Shown here piece after piece: positions 42,298 to 50,141 of a stretch of 64,000 bases of DNA. Below the pieces are notes generated by a model that worked only from the letters and a program-made list of their open reading frames with translations, ran no database searches and had not been told where the DNA came from. The position numbers were made by a program, and so were the translations under genes. Every line of letters begins with the position of its first letter. Within the stretch, counting starts at the first letter, position 1. The stretch is taken from the NCBI RefSeq assembly GCF_029846275.1, contig NZ_JARVWS010000002.1, positions 372,001 to 436,000 on the forward strand. The letters are read 5' to 3'. The stretch comes from Nocardioides sp. CER19. Lineage in GTDB: Bacteria > Actinomycetota > Actinomycetes > Propionibacteriales > Nocardioidaceae.

Positions 42298-42891
42298 GTG
42301 GAAGCACGACGCGAGCGGGCCCGACCGCTGACGCCCGACGAGCGCCGCGAGGCGCTCGTGTCGGCGACCCTGCCGCTGCTCTACCAGCACGGTCGCGCGG
42401 TGACCACCAAGCTCATCGCGGAGGCGGCCGGCGTCGCCGAAGGCACCATCTTCCGGGTCTTCGACTCCAAGGAGCAGCTCGTCGACGCGGCCATGGCGAA
42501 GGCGTTCGAGCCGGGGCAGATCGCCGACCGCATCGCCGAGATCGACCCCGCCGAGCCGCTGCGCGAGAAGCTGCTCAAGATCACCAGCATCCTGCAGCAG
42601 CGGTTCCGGGCGACGTTCGGGCTGATGCGTGCGATGGGGGAGATGGGCCCGCCCCGGCACAAGCACGTCCACCCCGAGCGGCGCCACGACGAGATGCGGG
42701 CGGTCCGCGAGTCGATGGCCGCGCTCCTCGAGCCGGACGCCGCCCGGCTGTCGGTCGAGCCCGCGATGCTCGTCCACATGCTCCGCCTGCTGACGTTCGC
42801 AGGCAGCAACGAACAGATCGCCGACGGTCAGGTGCTCACACCCGACCAGATCGTCGACACCCTCCTGCACGGAACCCTCAGAAAGGACTGA
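42298..42891 (+). CDS. TetR-family repressor of the adjacent ABC exporter
   Basis: 197 aa from the GTG at 42298. HTH: ALVSATLPLLYQHGRAVTTKLIAEAAGVAEGTIFRVFDSKEQLVDAAM. The ligand-binding C-terminal domain is divergent. An in-frame GTG at 42271 would put the operator and -10 box inside the coding region, so I prefer 42298, eight bases after the -10 box and probably leaderless. It lies 1 bp before the exporter genes. Confidence 0.87.
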   Translation: MEARRERARPLTPDERREALVSATLPLLYQHGRAVTTKLIAEAAGVAEGTIFRVFDSKEQLVDAAMAKAFEPGQIADRIAEIDPAEPLREKLLKITSILQQRFRATFGLMRAMGEMGPPRHKHVHPERRHDEMRAVRESMAALLEPDAARLSVEPAMLVHMLRLLTFAGSNEQIADGQVLTPDQIVDTLLHGTLRKD

Positions 42892-42892
42892 C

Positions 42893-44626
42893 GTGCTGCT
42901 ACGTCTCCTGCGGACCTACCTGAGTCCGTACCGCCGCTGGCTCGGCGTCATCGTCGTGCTCCAGTTCATCGCCACGGGGGCCGCGCTCTACCTGCCCAGC
43001 CTCAACGCCGACATCATCGACAAGGGCGTGACGCAGGGCGACCAGGGCTACATCCTCCGCACCGGTGCGTGGATGCTCGCCGTCTGCATCGTCCAGATGG
43101 TCTGCCAGGTCATCGCCGCCTACTTCGCGTCGCGGTCGGCGACCGCGTTCGGCCGCGACCTGCGCCGTTCCCTGTTCCACCAGGTCGGCGGCTTCGGCGC
43201 GTTCGAGCTCGGCCGGTTCGGTGCGCCCAGCCTGATCACCCGGACGACCAACGACGCCCAGCAGGTGCAGATGCTCGCCTACATGCTGTGCGCGATGGCG
43301 GTGCAGATCCCGATCATGATGGTCGGCGCCGTGATCATGGCGCTGCACCAGGACACCCATCTGGCCTGGATCTTCGCCGTGCTCATCCCGGCACTCTTCG
43401 TGACCGTCGGCATCGTCGCCACCCGGATGATCCCCAACTTCGCCCGGTTGCAGGCCCGGCTCGACAACGTCAACCGGATCCTGCGCGAGCAGATCACCGG
43501 CATCCGGGTCGTCCGAGCCTTCGTGCGCGAGCCGCAGGAGCGGGTCCGGTTCGACCGGGCCAACGACGAGCTGACCGACGTCTCGGTGCGGGCCGGTCGC
43601 TGGCTGGCCACGTTCTTCCCGCTGATGATGCTCATCGTCAACGTCGCGGCAGTCGCGGTGATCTGGTTCGGCGGCCACCTGGTCGACTCCGGTCAGATGC
43701 AGGTCGGCCCGCTGACCGCGTTCCTCGCCTATCTCATGCAGGTGATGATGAGCGTGATGATGGGGACGTTCCTCTTCATGCAGGTACCGCGGTCGTCGGT
43801 CTGTGCCGACCGGATCGGCGAGGTGATCGACACCGAGCCCTCGATCGTGGCTCCGCTCTCGGGCCTCGACACGTCAGCGGTTCGCGGCGAGCTCGCCTTC
43901 GACGGCGTCGACTTCACCTACCCCGGTGCCGAGCAGTCAGTGCTCACCGGCATCAGCTTCGCCGCCAGCCGCGGCCAGACGCTCGCCGTCATCGGCTCGA
44001 CCGGTGCCGGGAAGTCGACCCTGCTCAACCTCGTGCCCCGGCTCTTCGACGCCACCGGGGGCAGCGTGCTGGTCGACGGGATCGACGTACGCGCCTGGGA
44101 GCCCGACGCGCTCGGCGGCCGGCTCGGGCTGGTGCCGCAGAAGGCGTTCCTCTTCTCCGGGACCATCCGGTCCAACCTGCGCTACGGCAAGGACGACGCG
44201 ACCGACGAGGAGATGTGGCACGCGCTCGAGGTCGCCCAGGCGGCCGACTTCGTGCGGGCACTCGCCGAGGGGCTCGACGCCCCGGTCGTCCAGGGTGGCA
44301 CGAACTTCTCGGGCGGTCAGCGGCAGCGCCTCGCCATCGCGCGAGCCCTCGTCCGACGCCCCGAGATCTACCTGTTCGACGACTCCTTCTCGGCGCTCGA
44401 CCTCGCGACCGACGCCCGGCTGCGCGCCGCGCTCAAGCCCGAGACGGCCGAGGCCTGTGTGGTGATCGTCGCTCAGCGGGTCTCCACGATCCGCGATGCC
44501 GACCTCATCCTCGTCCTCGACGACGGCAGGATCGTCGGCCGCGGCACCCATGCGGAGCTGCTCGCCGACAACGCGACCTACCAGGAGATCGTCGCGTCCC
44601 AGCTCAGCGCGGAGGAGGCAGCCTGA
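42893..44626 (+). CDS. Heterodimeric ABC exporter, subunit with degenerate ATPase site
   Basis: 577 aa. A six-helix exporter domain (about residues 15-310), then a nucleotide-binding domain: Walker A GSTGAGKST, signature FSGGQRQRLAIARAL, Walker B IYLFDDSFSALD. The catalytic glutamate after Walker B is Asp, as in the degenerate half of TM287/288-type exporters. It must pair with the next gene, whose site is intact. The GTG start is 1 bp after the TetR stop. Probable multidrug or lipid export. Confidence 0.9.
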   Translation: MLLRLLRTYLSPYRRWLGVIVVLQFIATGAALYLPSLNADIIDKGVTQGDQGYILRTGAWMLAVCIVQMVCQVIAAYFASRSATAFGRDLRRSLFHQVGGFGAFELGRFGAPSLITRTTNDAQQVQMLAYMLCAMAVQIPIMMVGAVIMALHQDTHLAWIFAVLIPALFVTVGIVATRMIPNFARLQARLDNVNRILREQITGIRVVRAFVREPQERVRFDRANDELTDVSVRAGRWLATFFPLMMLIVNVAAVAVIWFGGHLVDSGQMQVGPLTAFLAYLMQVMMSVMMGTFLFMQVPRSSVCADRIGEVIDTEPSIVAPLSGLDTSAVRGELAFDGVDFTYPGAEQSVLTGISFAASRGQTLAVIGSTGAGKSTLLNLVPRLFDATGGSVLVDGIDVRAWEPDALGGRLGLVPQKAFLFSGTIRSNLRYGKDDATDEEMWHALEVAQAADFVRALAEGLDAPVVQGGTNFSGGQRQRLAIARALVRRPEIYLFDDSFSALDLATDARLRAALKPETAEACVVIVAQRVSTIRDADLILVLDDGRIVGRGTHAELLADNATYQEIVASQLSAEEAA

Positions 44627-46650
44627 TGGCCACGACCCAGACGTCCGGCCAGGCTTCGGGGCAGAGCCCCAAGCAGAGCCCCAAGCAGGGCCAGCAGCTG
44701 AAGGCGACCGAGCGGATCCAGATGGCCGGCGGGCCCGGGCGCGGCCCGGGCGGCATGGTCGGCCAGAAGGCGTCCAACTTCGGGCCGTCGGCCAAGCGGC
44801 TCATCGGCCGGCTCGCGCCGCAGCGCCTCAAGCTGGCGGCGCTCCTCGTCCTCGCCGTGACCAGTGTGGTGCTCTCGGCGCTCGCGCCGCGCTACCTCGG
44901 CCACGCGACCGACCGCGTCTTCGCCGGTGCGATCGGGCGGCAGCTTCCGGCCGGCCAGACGGTGGACCAGGTCGTCGCGGGCCTGCACGCCCAGGGCCAG
45001 GACCGCCTCGCCGACGTGGTCGGCGGCATCGACCACCTCGTGCCTGGGCAGGGCGTCGACTTCGGCGCGGTCGGCTCGATCCTCCTCTTCGTGCTGGGGC
45101 TCTACCTCTTCTCCAACCTGTTCTCGTTCCTCCAGGGCCTCATGCTCAACGGGCTGGTCAACTCGACGGTGCGGGACCTGCGCGGCGAGGTCGAGGACAA
45201 GCTCAACGTCCTGCCGCTCGAGTACTTCGACTCCCAGCCGCGCGGCGAGATCCTCTCCCGCGTCACCAACGACATCGACAACCTCAGCCAGTCACTGCAG
45301 CAGACGATGTCCCAGCTCCTCACCTCGATCGTCAGCGTCGTGACGATCCTCGTGATGATGTTCTGGATCAGCCCGCTGCTCGCGCTGATCGCGCTGGTGT
45401 CCGTACCGGTGTCGATGACCATCGCCCGGCAGGTGATGAAGCGCTCGCAGGGCCAGTTCATCAACCAGTGGCGCTCGACCGGCCAGCTCAACGCTCACAT
45501 CGAGGAGACGTTCTCGGGCCACGAGCTCGTCCGCGTCTTCGGCCGCCAGGCGGACGCCGAGGCGACCTTCGCGGAGCGCAACGACTCGCTGCACGACGCC
45601 GGCTTCAAGGCACAGTTCATCAGCGGTCTGGTGATGCCGGTGATGTTCTTCATCGGCAACATCAACTTCGTGCTCGTCGCGGTCGTCGGCGGTCTGCGGG
45701 TCGCCCACGGCGCCCTGACGATCGGCGAGGTGCAGGCGTTCATCCAGTACTCCCGCCAGTTCAACATGCCACTGACCCAGGTCGCGTCGATGATGAACCT
45801 GCTCCAGTCGGGCGTCGCCAGCGCCGAGCGGGTCTTCGAGCTGCTCGACGCGCCCGAGCAGGTGCCCGACCGGCACGGCTCGCTGCCCGACGTCAGGCGC
45901 GGCGAGGTGCGCTTCGAGCACGTCTCGTTCTCCTACGACCCGGAGAAGCCGCTCATCGAAGACCTCTCGCTGGTCGCGCAGCCCGGTCAGACGGTGGCCA
46001 TCGTCGGTCCGACCGGCGCCGGCAAGACGACGCTCGTCAACCTCATCATGCGGTTCTACGAGCTGGACGCCGGCCGGATCACGCTCGACGGCGTGGACAT
46101 CACCGACATCCGGCGTGCGGACCTCCGGGCGCAGACCGGCATGGTGCTGCAGGACACCTGGCTGTTCGAGGGCACCATCCGCGAGAACCTGCTCTACGGC
46201 CGCCCGGACGCGACCGAGGAGGAGCTGCTCGCGGCGGCCCGGGCGACGTTCGTCGACCGGTTCGTCCACTCCCTGCCCGACGGCTACGACACCGTCGTCG
46301 ACGCCGAGGGCGGCTCGCTCTCGGCCGGCGAGCGTCAGCTCCTGACGATCTGCCGGGCGTTCCTGGCCGAGCCGTCGCTGCTGATCCTCGACGAGGCGAC
46401 CTCGTCGGTCGACACCCGCACCGAGCTGCTGCTCCAGAAAGCGATGGCCGCGCTGCGCACCGACCGCACGTCGTTCGTGATCGCCCACCGGCTCTCCACG
46501 ATCCGCGACGCCGACCTCATCCTCGTCATGGAGGACGGCGCGATCGTCGAGCAGGGCAACCACGACCAGCTGCTGGCGGCGGACGGCGCCTACGCGCGGC
46601 TCTACCAGTCGCAGTTCGCGGCGCCGGTCGACGACGAGCAGGTGGCGTGA
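44626..46650 (+). CDS. Heterodimeric ABC exporter, subunit with canonical ATPase site
   Basis: 674 aa. The N-terminal 60 residues are low-complexity (SGQSPKQSPKQGQQ) and Gly-rich. Six membrane helices follow, with an 80-residue extracellular insertion between the first two (GAIGRQLPAGQTVDQVVAGL region). The nucleotide-binding domain has Walker A GPTGAGKTT, signature LSAGERQLLTICRAF and Walker B LLILDEATSSVD with the catalytic Glu. The ATG overlaps the previous TGA by one base. Confidence 0.9.
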   Translation: MATTQTSGQASGQSPKQSPKQGQQLKATERIQMAGGPGRGPGGMVGQKASNFGPSAKRLIGRLAPQRLKLAALLVLAVTSVVLSALAPRYLGHATDRVFAGAIGRQLPAGQTVDQVVAGLHAQGQDRLADVVGGIDHLVPGQGVDFGAVGSILLFVLGLYLFSNLFSFLQGLMLNGLVNSTVRDLRGEVEDKLNVLPLEYFDSQPRGEILSRVTNDIDNLSQSLQQTMSQLLTSIVSVVTILVMMFWISPLLALIALVSVPVSMTIARQVMKRSQGQFINQWRSTGQLNAHIEETFSGHELVRVFGRQADAEATFAERNDSLHDAGFKAQFISGLVMPVMFFIGNINFVLVAVVGGLRVAHGALTIGEVQAFIQYSRQFNMPLTQVASMMNLLQSGVASAERVFELLDAPEQVPDRHGSLPDVRRGEVRFEHVSFSYDPEKPLIEDLSLVAQPGQTVAIVGPTGAGKTTLVNLIMRFYELDAGRITLDGVDITDIRRADLRAQTGMVLQDTWLFEGTIRENLLYGRPDATEEELLAAARATFVDRFVHSLPDGYDTVVDAEGGSLSAGERQLLTICRAFLAEPSLLILDEATSSVDTRTELLLQKAMAALRTDRTSFVIAHRLSTIRDADLILVMEDGAIVEQGNHDQLLAADGAYARLYQSQFAAPVDDEQVA

Positions 46651-46665
46651 GCGTCGGATAACCCG

Positions 46666-46694
46666 TTGAGTGGCGGCCCCGCCGCGCGTAAGGT
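46666..46694 (+). promoter_or_regulatory. Promoter of the structured RNA
   Basis: TTGAGT (46666-46671), exactly 17 bp, TAAGGT (46689-46694). It is one of the best sigma-70-like promoters in the window and lies 16 bp after the exporter stop. Predicted start about 46701. Confidence 0.7.
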
Positions 46695-46700
46695 TTTCGT

Positions 46701-46905
46701 ACACGGGAAAGGAGGTGATCCGAAGAATGAATTCTTCTTGGACGCGTGAGGTGGCTGCCCGCTAGCAGCCCCCAGCAGGGACGTCGGGGTTGAGACACCC
46801 CGCCGGCTGCTGGCGAATACCTGGCAGCTACCCGACCCGCAGACGACCGGGAACACGTCCCCCGGTGCGGCCCCCTTCCGAGGGGCGCCACGTCTGCGGG
46901 TCGCT
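46701..46905 (+). ncRNA. Free-standing structured RNA with mini-ORF (unrecognised family)
   Basis: About 205 nt between the exporter operon and a convergent sugar-kinase gene. From 5' to 3': GAAAGGAGGTGATCC (46707-46721), a perfect complement of the 16S rRNA 3' end; a palindrome GAAGAATGAATTCTTC holding the mini-ORF ATG; a 12-codon ORF; a two-tier hairpin (46772-46778 with 46807-46813, inside it 46785-46790 with 46797-46802); and a three-way junction closed by a perfect 12-bp stem (46834-46845 with 46891-46902) enclosing two smaller hairpins (46846-46851/46861-46866; 46870-46874/46882-46886). No U-tract follows. I do not recognise the family. Confidence 0.65.
46727..46765 (+). CDS. 12-codon mini-ORF within the structured RNA
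   Basis: Encodes MNSSWTREVAAR, ending in TAG. It is preceded by the longest possible Shine-Dalgarno, 15 nt complementary to 16S rRNA, ending five bases before the ATG. The start codon lies in the loop of a 6-bp hairpin. It may be a leader peptide, or it may exist only to load a ribosome on the RNA. Confidence 0.5.
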   Translation: MNSSWTREVAAR

Positions 46906-46952
46906 GCATTTCCGGTCGACCACTCACCGCTCCCTCGAACCCGGAAGCGAGG

Positions 46953-47867
46953 TCAGCCGAGCGCCAGCTCGTGCAGCCACGGCGGGTCGGCGCCGTGGCG
47001 GCTCACCGTCACCGCCGCGACCGACGCGGCGAAGGCGCCGACGTCCGCGAGCTGCGCCGCGGTGAGCGCACGACCGTCCCGCAGGCCCCCGGTCAGCTCC
47101 CGGGCGATCAGCTGCTGGACGAGCGCACCCATGAACGAGTCGCCAGCCCCGATGGTGTCCGCCACACGCACGGCCGGAGCGGCGACGGTGACGACCTCGT
47201 CGCCGCTCGCCAGCAGTACGCCGGCCGAGCCCCGGGTGACCCCGACCAGCCCGAGCCCGAGGCCGAGCAGCCGCGTCACGACGGCTTCGAGCGTCAGCCC
47301 GGGGTAGAGCCACGCGGCGTCCTCGTCGCTGAGCTTGACCACGTGCGCGTGGCCGCAGAGCTCCTCGAACGTCTCCGTGGTCGCAGCCGCGTCCGGCACG
47401 ATCGTCGGCCGGGCGTTGGGGTCGAGGGTGACCAGCGACTGCTCGGCGGCCTGCGCCAGCCGGGCCCGCACGACGTCAGCCCCGGGCGGCAGGAAGAGGC
47501 CCAGCGAGCCGGCGTGCACGACCGTCGCCGGGGGGAGCGGGCGGTCCGGCACGTGCCAGTGGATGTCGAAGTCGTACGTCGCCGCGCCGTCCGCTCCGAG
47601 CCGGGCGACCGCCGTGGACGTCGCGTCGAGCGTGTGCGCCCCCGCCGCGAGCGCGACGCCCGAGGCAGCCACGTGCTCGGCGATCCGCTCGCCGCGCGGG
47701 TCCTCGCCCAGCGCGGTGACCAGCGTCGTCGCGACGCCGAGCCGGCCCAGCGTGACGGCCACGTTGAGCGGTGAGCCGCCCGAGGCCTCGGCGACCCGAC
47801 CGTCGGGGGTGACGACGACGTCGATGAGCGCCTCGCCGATGACGACGGCGGTGCCGGTCGCGTCCAT
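46953..47867 (-). CDS. PfkB-family carbohydrate kinase (fructokinase-like)
   Basis: 304 aa. N-terminal VVIGEALIDVVVTPDG and GGSPLNVAVTLGRLGV (sugar-binding Gly-Gly), C-terminal DTIGAGDSFMGALV with the catalytic Asp. Closest in style to fructokinases/ribokinases; the exact sugar is unknown. ATG at 47867, seven bases after a TAGGGT -10 box (47875-47880 on the minus strand), so probably leaderless. An upstream GTG at 47876 overlaps that box. Confidence 0.87.
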   Translation of the reverse strand: MDATGTAVVIGEALIDVVVTPDGRVAEASGGSPLNVAVTLGRLGVATTLVTALGEDPRGERIAEHVAASGVALAAGAHTLDATSTAVARLGADGAATYDFDIHWHVPDRPLPPATVVHAGSLGLFLPPGADVVRARLAQAAEQSLVTLDPNARPTIVPDAAATTETFEELCGHAHVVKLSDEDAAWLYPGLTLEAVVTRLLGLGLGLVGVTRGSAGVLLASGDEVVTVAAPAVRVADTIGAGDSFMGALVQQLIARELTGGLRDGRALTAAQLADVGAFAASVAAVTVSRHGADPPWLHELALG

Positions 47868-47914
47868 GGGGCGCACCCTATCGGCCCGCTATCGGCCTCT
47901 GTCGGCTCCGAAAG

Positions 47915-47957
47915 TTGTCGATGTCAACCAACCGGGAATATAGTTGCCGTAAGCAAC
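47915..47957 (+). promoter_or_regulatory. MarR-type promoter/operator for the MFS pump
   Basis: TTGTCG (47915-47920), 18 bp, TATAGT (47939-47944). The inverted repeat GTTGC-n5-GCAAC (47943-47957) overlaps the end of the -10 box and the start site, the usual place for a MarR repressor. The leader to the ATG is about 55 nt. Confidence 0.65.
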
Positions 47958-48003
47958 CTTTTACTAGGCGAGTCCACCGCCCGCACCGTACGAATCGAGA
48001 AGC

Positions 48004-49632
48004 ATGTCCCAGGACATCACCACGCAGACCGCGCCACAGAGCGCGGTCCCCATGACCCACAAGGAGATCCTCGAGGCGCTCTCGGGTCTCCTCGTCGCGA
48101 TGTTCGTCGCGATCCTCTCCAGCACGGTCGTCACGAACGCCCTGCCGACGATCGTGTCCGACCTGCACGGCTCCCAGACCGGCTACACCTGGGTGCTCGT
48201 CGCGACCATGCTCGCGATGACGGCGACCACGCCGATCTGGGGCAAGCTCGCCGACCTGTTCTCCAAGAAGCTGCTGATGCAGATCGCCCTGGTCGTCTAC
48301 GTCGGCGGTTCGGCGCTGGCCGGCGTGGCGCAGTCGATGACCTGGCTGATCGGCGCCCGCGTCATCACGGGCCTCGGCGTCGGCGGCGTGATGGCGCTCA
48401 TCCAGATCATCATCGGCTCGATGGTCTCCCCGCGCGAGCGCGGCCGCTACTCGGGCTACATCGGCGCCTCGTTCGGCCTCGCGACCCTCATCGGCCCGCT
48501 CGTCGGCGGCGTCATCGTGGACAGCGCTCTGGGCTGGCGCGGCTGCTTCTACGTCGGCCTGCCGTTCGCGATCATCGCGTTCCTCGTGCTGCAGTTCAAG
48601 CTGCACCTGCCGACCACCAAGCGCGAGGTCAAGATCGACTACCTCGGCTCCGTCCTCATCATGGGCGGCGTCAGCATCCTGCTGGTCTGGGTGTCGCTGG
48701 CCGGCCAGCAGTTCGACTGGGCCTCGACCACCACCGTCTACATGGTCGGCGGCGGTGTCGTGGTGCTCGCCCTCGCCGCCTTCGTGGAGGCCAAGATCGC
48801 CACCGAGCCGATCATCCCGATGCAGCTCTTCAAGGACCGCACGATCTCCCTGGCCACGCTGGCCGCCGTCTTCGTCGGCATCGCCATGCTGACCGCGACC
48901 ACGTACCTCTCGGAGTACTTCCAGACCTCGCGCGGCATGAGCCCGACCCACGCCGGCCTGATGTCGCTGTCGATGGTCGTCGGCCTGATGGGCACCAGCA
49001 TCGTGTCCGGCCGCCTCATCAGCCAGACCGGACGCTGGAAGATCTGGCTCGTCTGGGGCATGGTCGGCGTCGTCGCCGGCGCGGGCCTGCTCGCCACGAT
49101 CGACCACTCCACCTCGCTGTGGCTCGTCGGCCTCTACATGTTCGTCCTGGGCGCCGGCCTCGGTGCGACGCAGCAGAACCTGATCCTCTCGGTCCAGAAC
49201 AACGTCGACCAGGCCAACATCGGCGCGGCCAGCTCCGTGGTCGCCTTCTTCCGGACCCTCGGTGGCGCCATCGGCGTCAGCGCGTTCGGCGCCGTGCTCT
49301 CCCACCGCGTCACGACGCACGTCGTGGACGGCCTCGGCGCCCTCATCGCCGGTGGCAACGTGACGCCGCAGCAGGCCAAGTCGCTGGGTGACGGAGGCGT
49401 TCCGAACGTCGCCACGCTGCCCGCGCCCCTGCGCAACCTCTTCGAGGGTGCCTTCGGCGACGCGACCGGCCAGATCTTCCTGCTGACCGTGCCGTTCGCC
49501 GTGCTGGCCCTGATCACGGTCCTCTTCATCAAGGAGAACCGCCTGCGGACCACGCTCGACAAGATCGAGGAGCCGGAGATCAACATGGACATCGCCGCCG
49601 AGCTGGAGGCGGGGGAGCTGGGTCGGCGATGA
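48004..49632 (+). CDS. MFS drug efflux transporter (EmrB/QacA, DHA2 family)
   Basis: 542 aa with about 14 membrane helices. Motif A-like GKLADLFSKKLLMQIAL, motif C-like GYIGASFGLATLIGPLVGGVI, and acidic residues in the first helix region. DHA2 pumps export cationic or amphipathic drugs using the proton gradient. It is followed by an overlapping MarR gene and preceded by a MarR-type operator, so it is likely induced by its substrates. Confidence 0.9.
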   Translation: MSQDITTQTAPQSAVPMTHKEILEALSGLLVAMFVAILSSTVVTNALPTIVSDLHGSQTGYTWVLVATMLAMTATTPIWGKLADLFSKKLLMQIALVVYVGGSALAGVAQSMTWLIGARVITGLGVGGVMALIQIIIGSMVSPRERGRYSGYIGASFGLATLIGPLVGGVIVDSALGWRGCFYVGLPFAIIAFLVLQFKLHLPTTKREVKIDYLGSVLIMGGVSILLVWVSLAGQQFDWASTTTVYMVGGGVVVLALAAFVEAKIATEPIIPMQLFKDRTISLATLAAVFVGIAMLTATTYLSEYFQTSRGMSPTHAGLMSLSMVVGLMGTSIVSGRLISQTGRWKIWLVWGMVGVVAGAGLLATIDHSTSLWLVGLYMFVLGAGLGATQQNLILSVQNNVDQANIGAASSVVAFFRTLGGAIGVSAFGAVLSHRVTTHVVDGLGALIAGGNVTPQQAKSLGDGGVPNVATLPAPLRNLFEGAFGDATGQIFLLTVPFAVLALITVLFIKENRLRTTLDKIEEPEINMDIAAELEAGELGRR

Positions 49633-50081
49633 CCAGCACCGCGGTGGCTCGGGTCGACGCCCTCCGGGCGATCGAGGACGAGATCGGTGTCCTGGTACGT
49701 CGGCTCAAGCGCGCGATCGGCGAGCGGGCCCACGCGATCCACCGTGACCTCGGTGGGGCGTCGTACCTCATGCTCGGCTGGCTCGCGGAGAACGGCCCGG
49801 TGCGGGCGTCCGCGATCATCGAGGTCTTCCGGATGGACAAGGGCGCGCTCAGCCGGCAGCTCCAGCACCTCGAGGAGCTCGAGCTCATCGAGCGGACGCC
49901 CGACCCGGCGGACGGGCGGGCCACGCTGATCTCGCTCAGCGCGGAGGCCGCCCGGCGACTCGACGAGGTCGACGCCGAGCAGCGCGTGTCGCTCGACGAG
50001 CGCCTGGGCGACTGGTCGGTGGCCGAGCTGGACGCGTTCGCCCGCTCGCTCGCCCACTACAACGAGGCGCTCGACGCCTGA
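49629..50081 (+). CDS. MarR-family transcriptional regulator
   Basis: 150 aa. Winged helix: YLMLGWLAENGPVRASAIIEVFRMDKGALSRQLQHLEELELIERTPDPADGRATLISL. The ATG overlaps the MFS stop by four bases, so pump and repressor are made together; the dyad at 47943 is the probable binding site. A perfect 20-bp terminator follows. Confidence 0.9.
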   Translation: MTSTAVARVDALRAIEDEIGVLVRRLKRAIGERAHAIHRDLGGASYLMLGWLAENGPVRASAIIEVFRMDKGALSRQLQHLEELELIERTPDPADGRATLISLSAEAARRLDEVDAEQRVSLDERLGDWSVAELDAFARSLAHYNEALDA

Positions 50082-50089
50082 TCCACGCC

Positions 50090-50134
50090 GAGTCGGCGCA
50101 TCCCGGCAGCTCGTCTGCCGGGATGCGCCGACTC
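50090..50134. terminator. Bidirectional terminator, 20-bp perfect stem
   Basis: Arms 50090-50109 and 50115-50134 are perfectly complementary with a 5-nt loop (CTCGT). It ends the MFS-MarR operon and the convergent glucosidase gene. Confidence 0.85.
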
Positions 50135-50141
50135 TCTGTGT

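Noticed and set aside
44640..44700. Repeats in the N-terminus of the second ABC exporter subunit as a mobile element
   Set aside because: They encode an in-frame low-complexity SPKQ tract only.
46701..46905. Interpreting the structured RNA as antisense 16S rRNA or an rRNA fragment
   Set aside because: Only the 15-nt tail complement matches; the next bases differ from the rRNA complement.
46701..46905. Calling the RNA a T-box or known riboswitch leader
   Set aside because: No T-box sequence and no downstream gene on the same strand to regulate.
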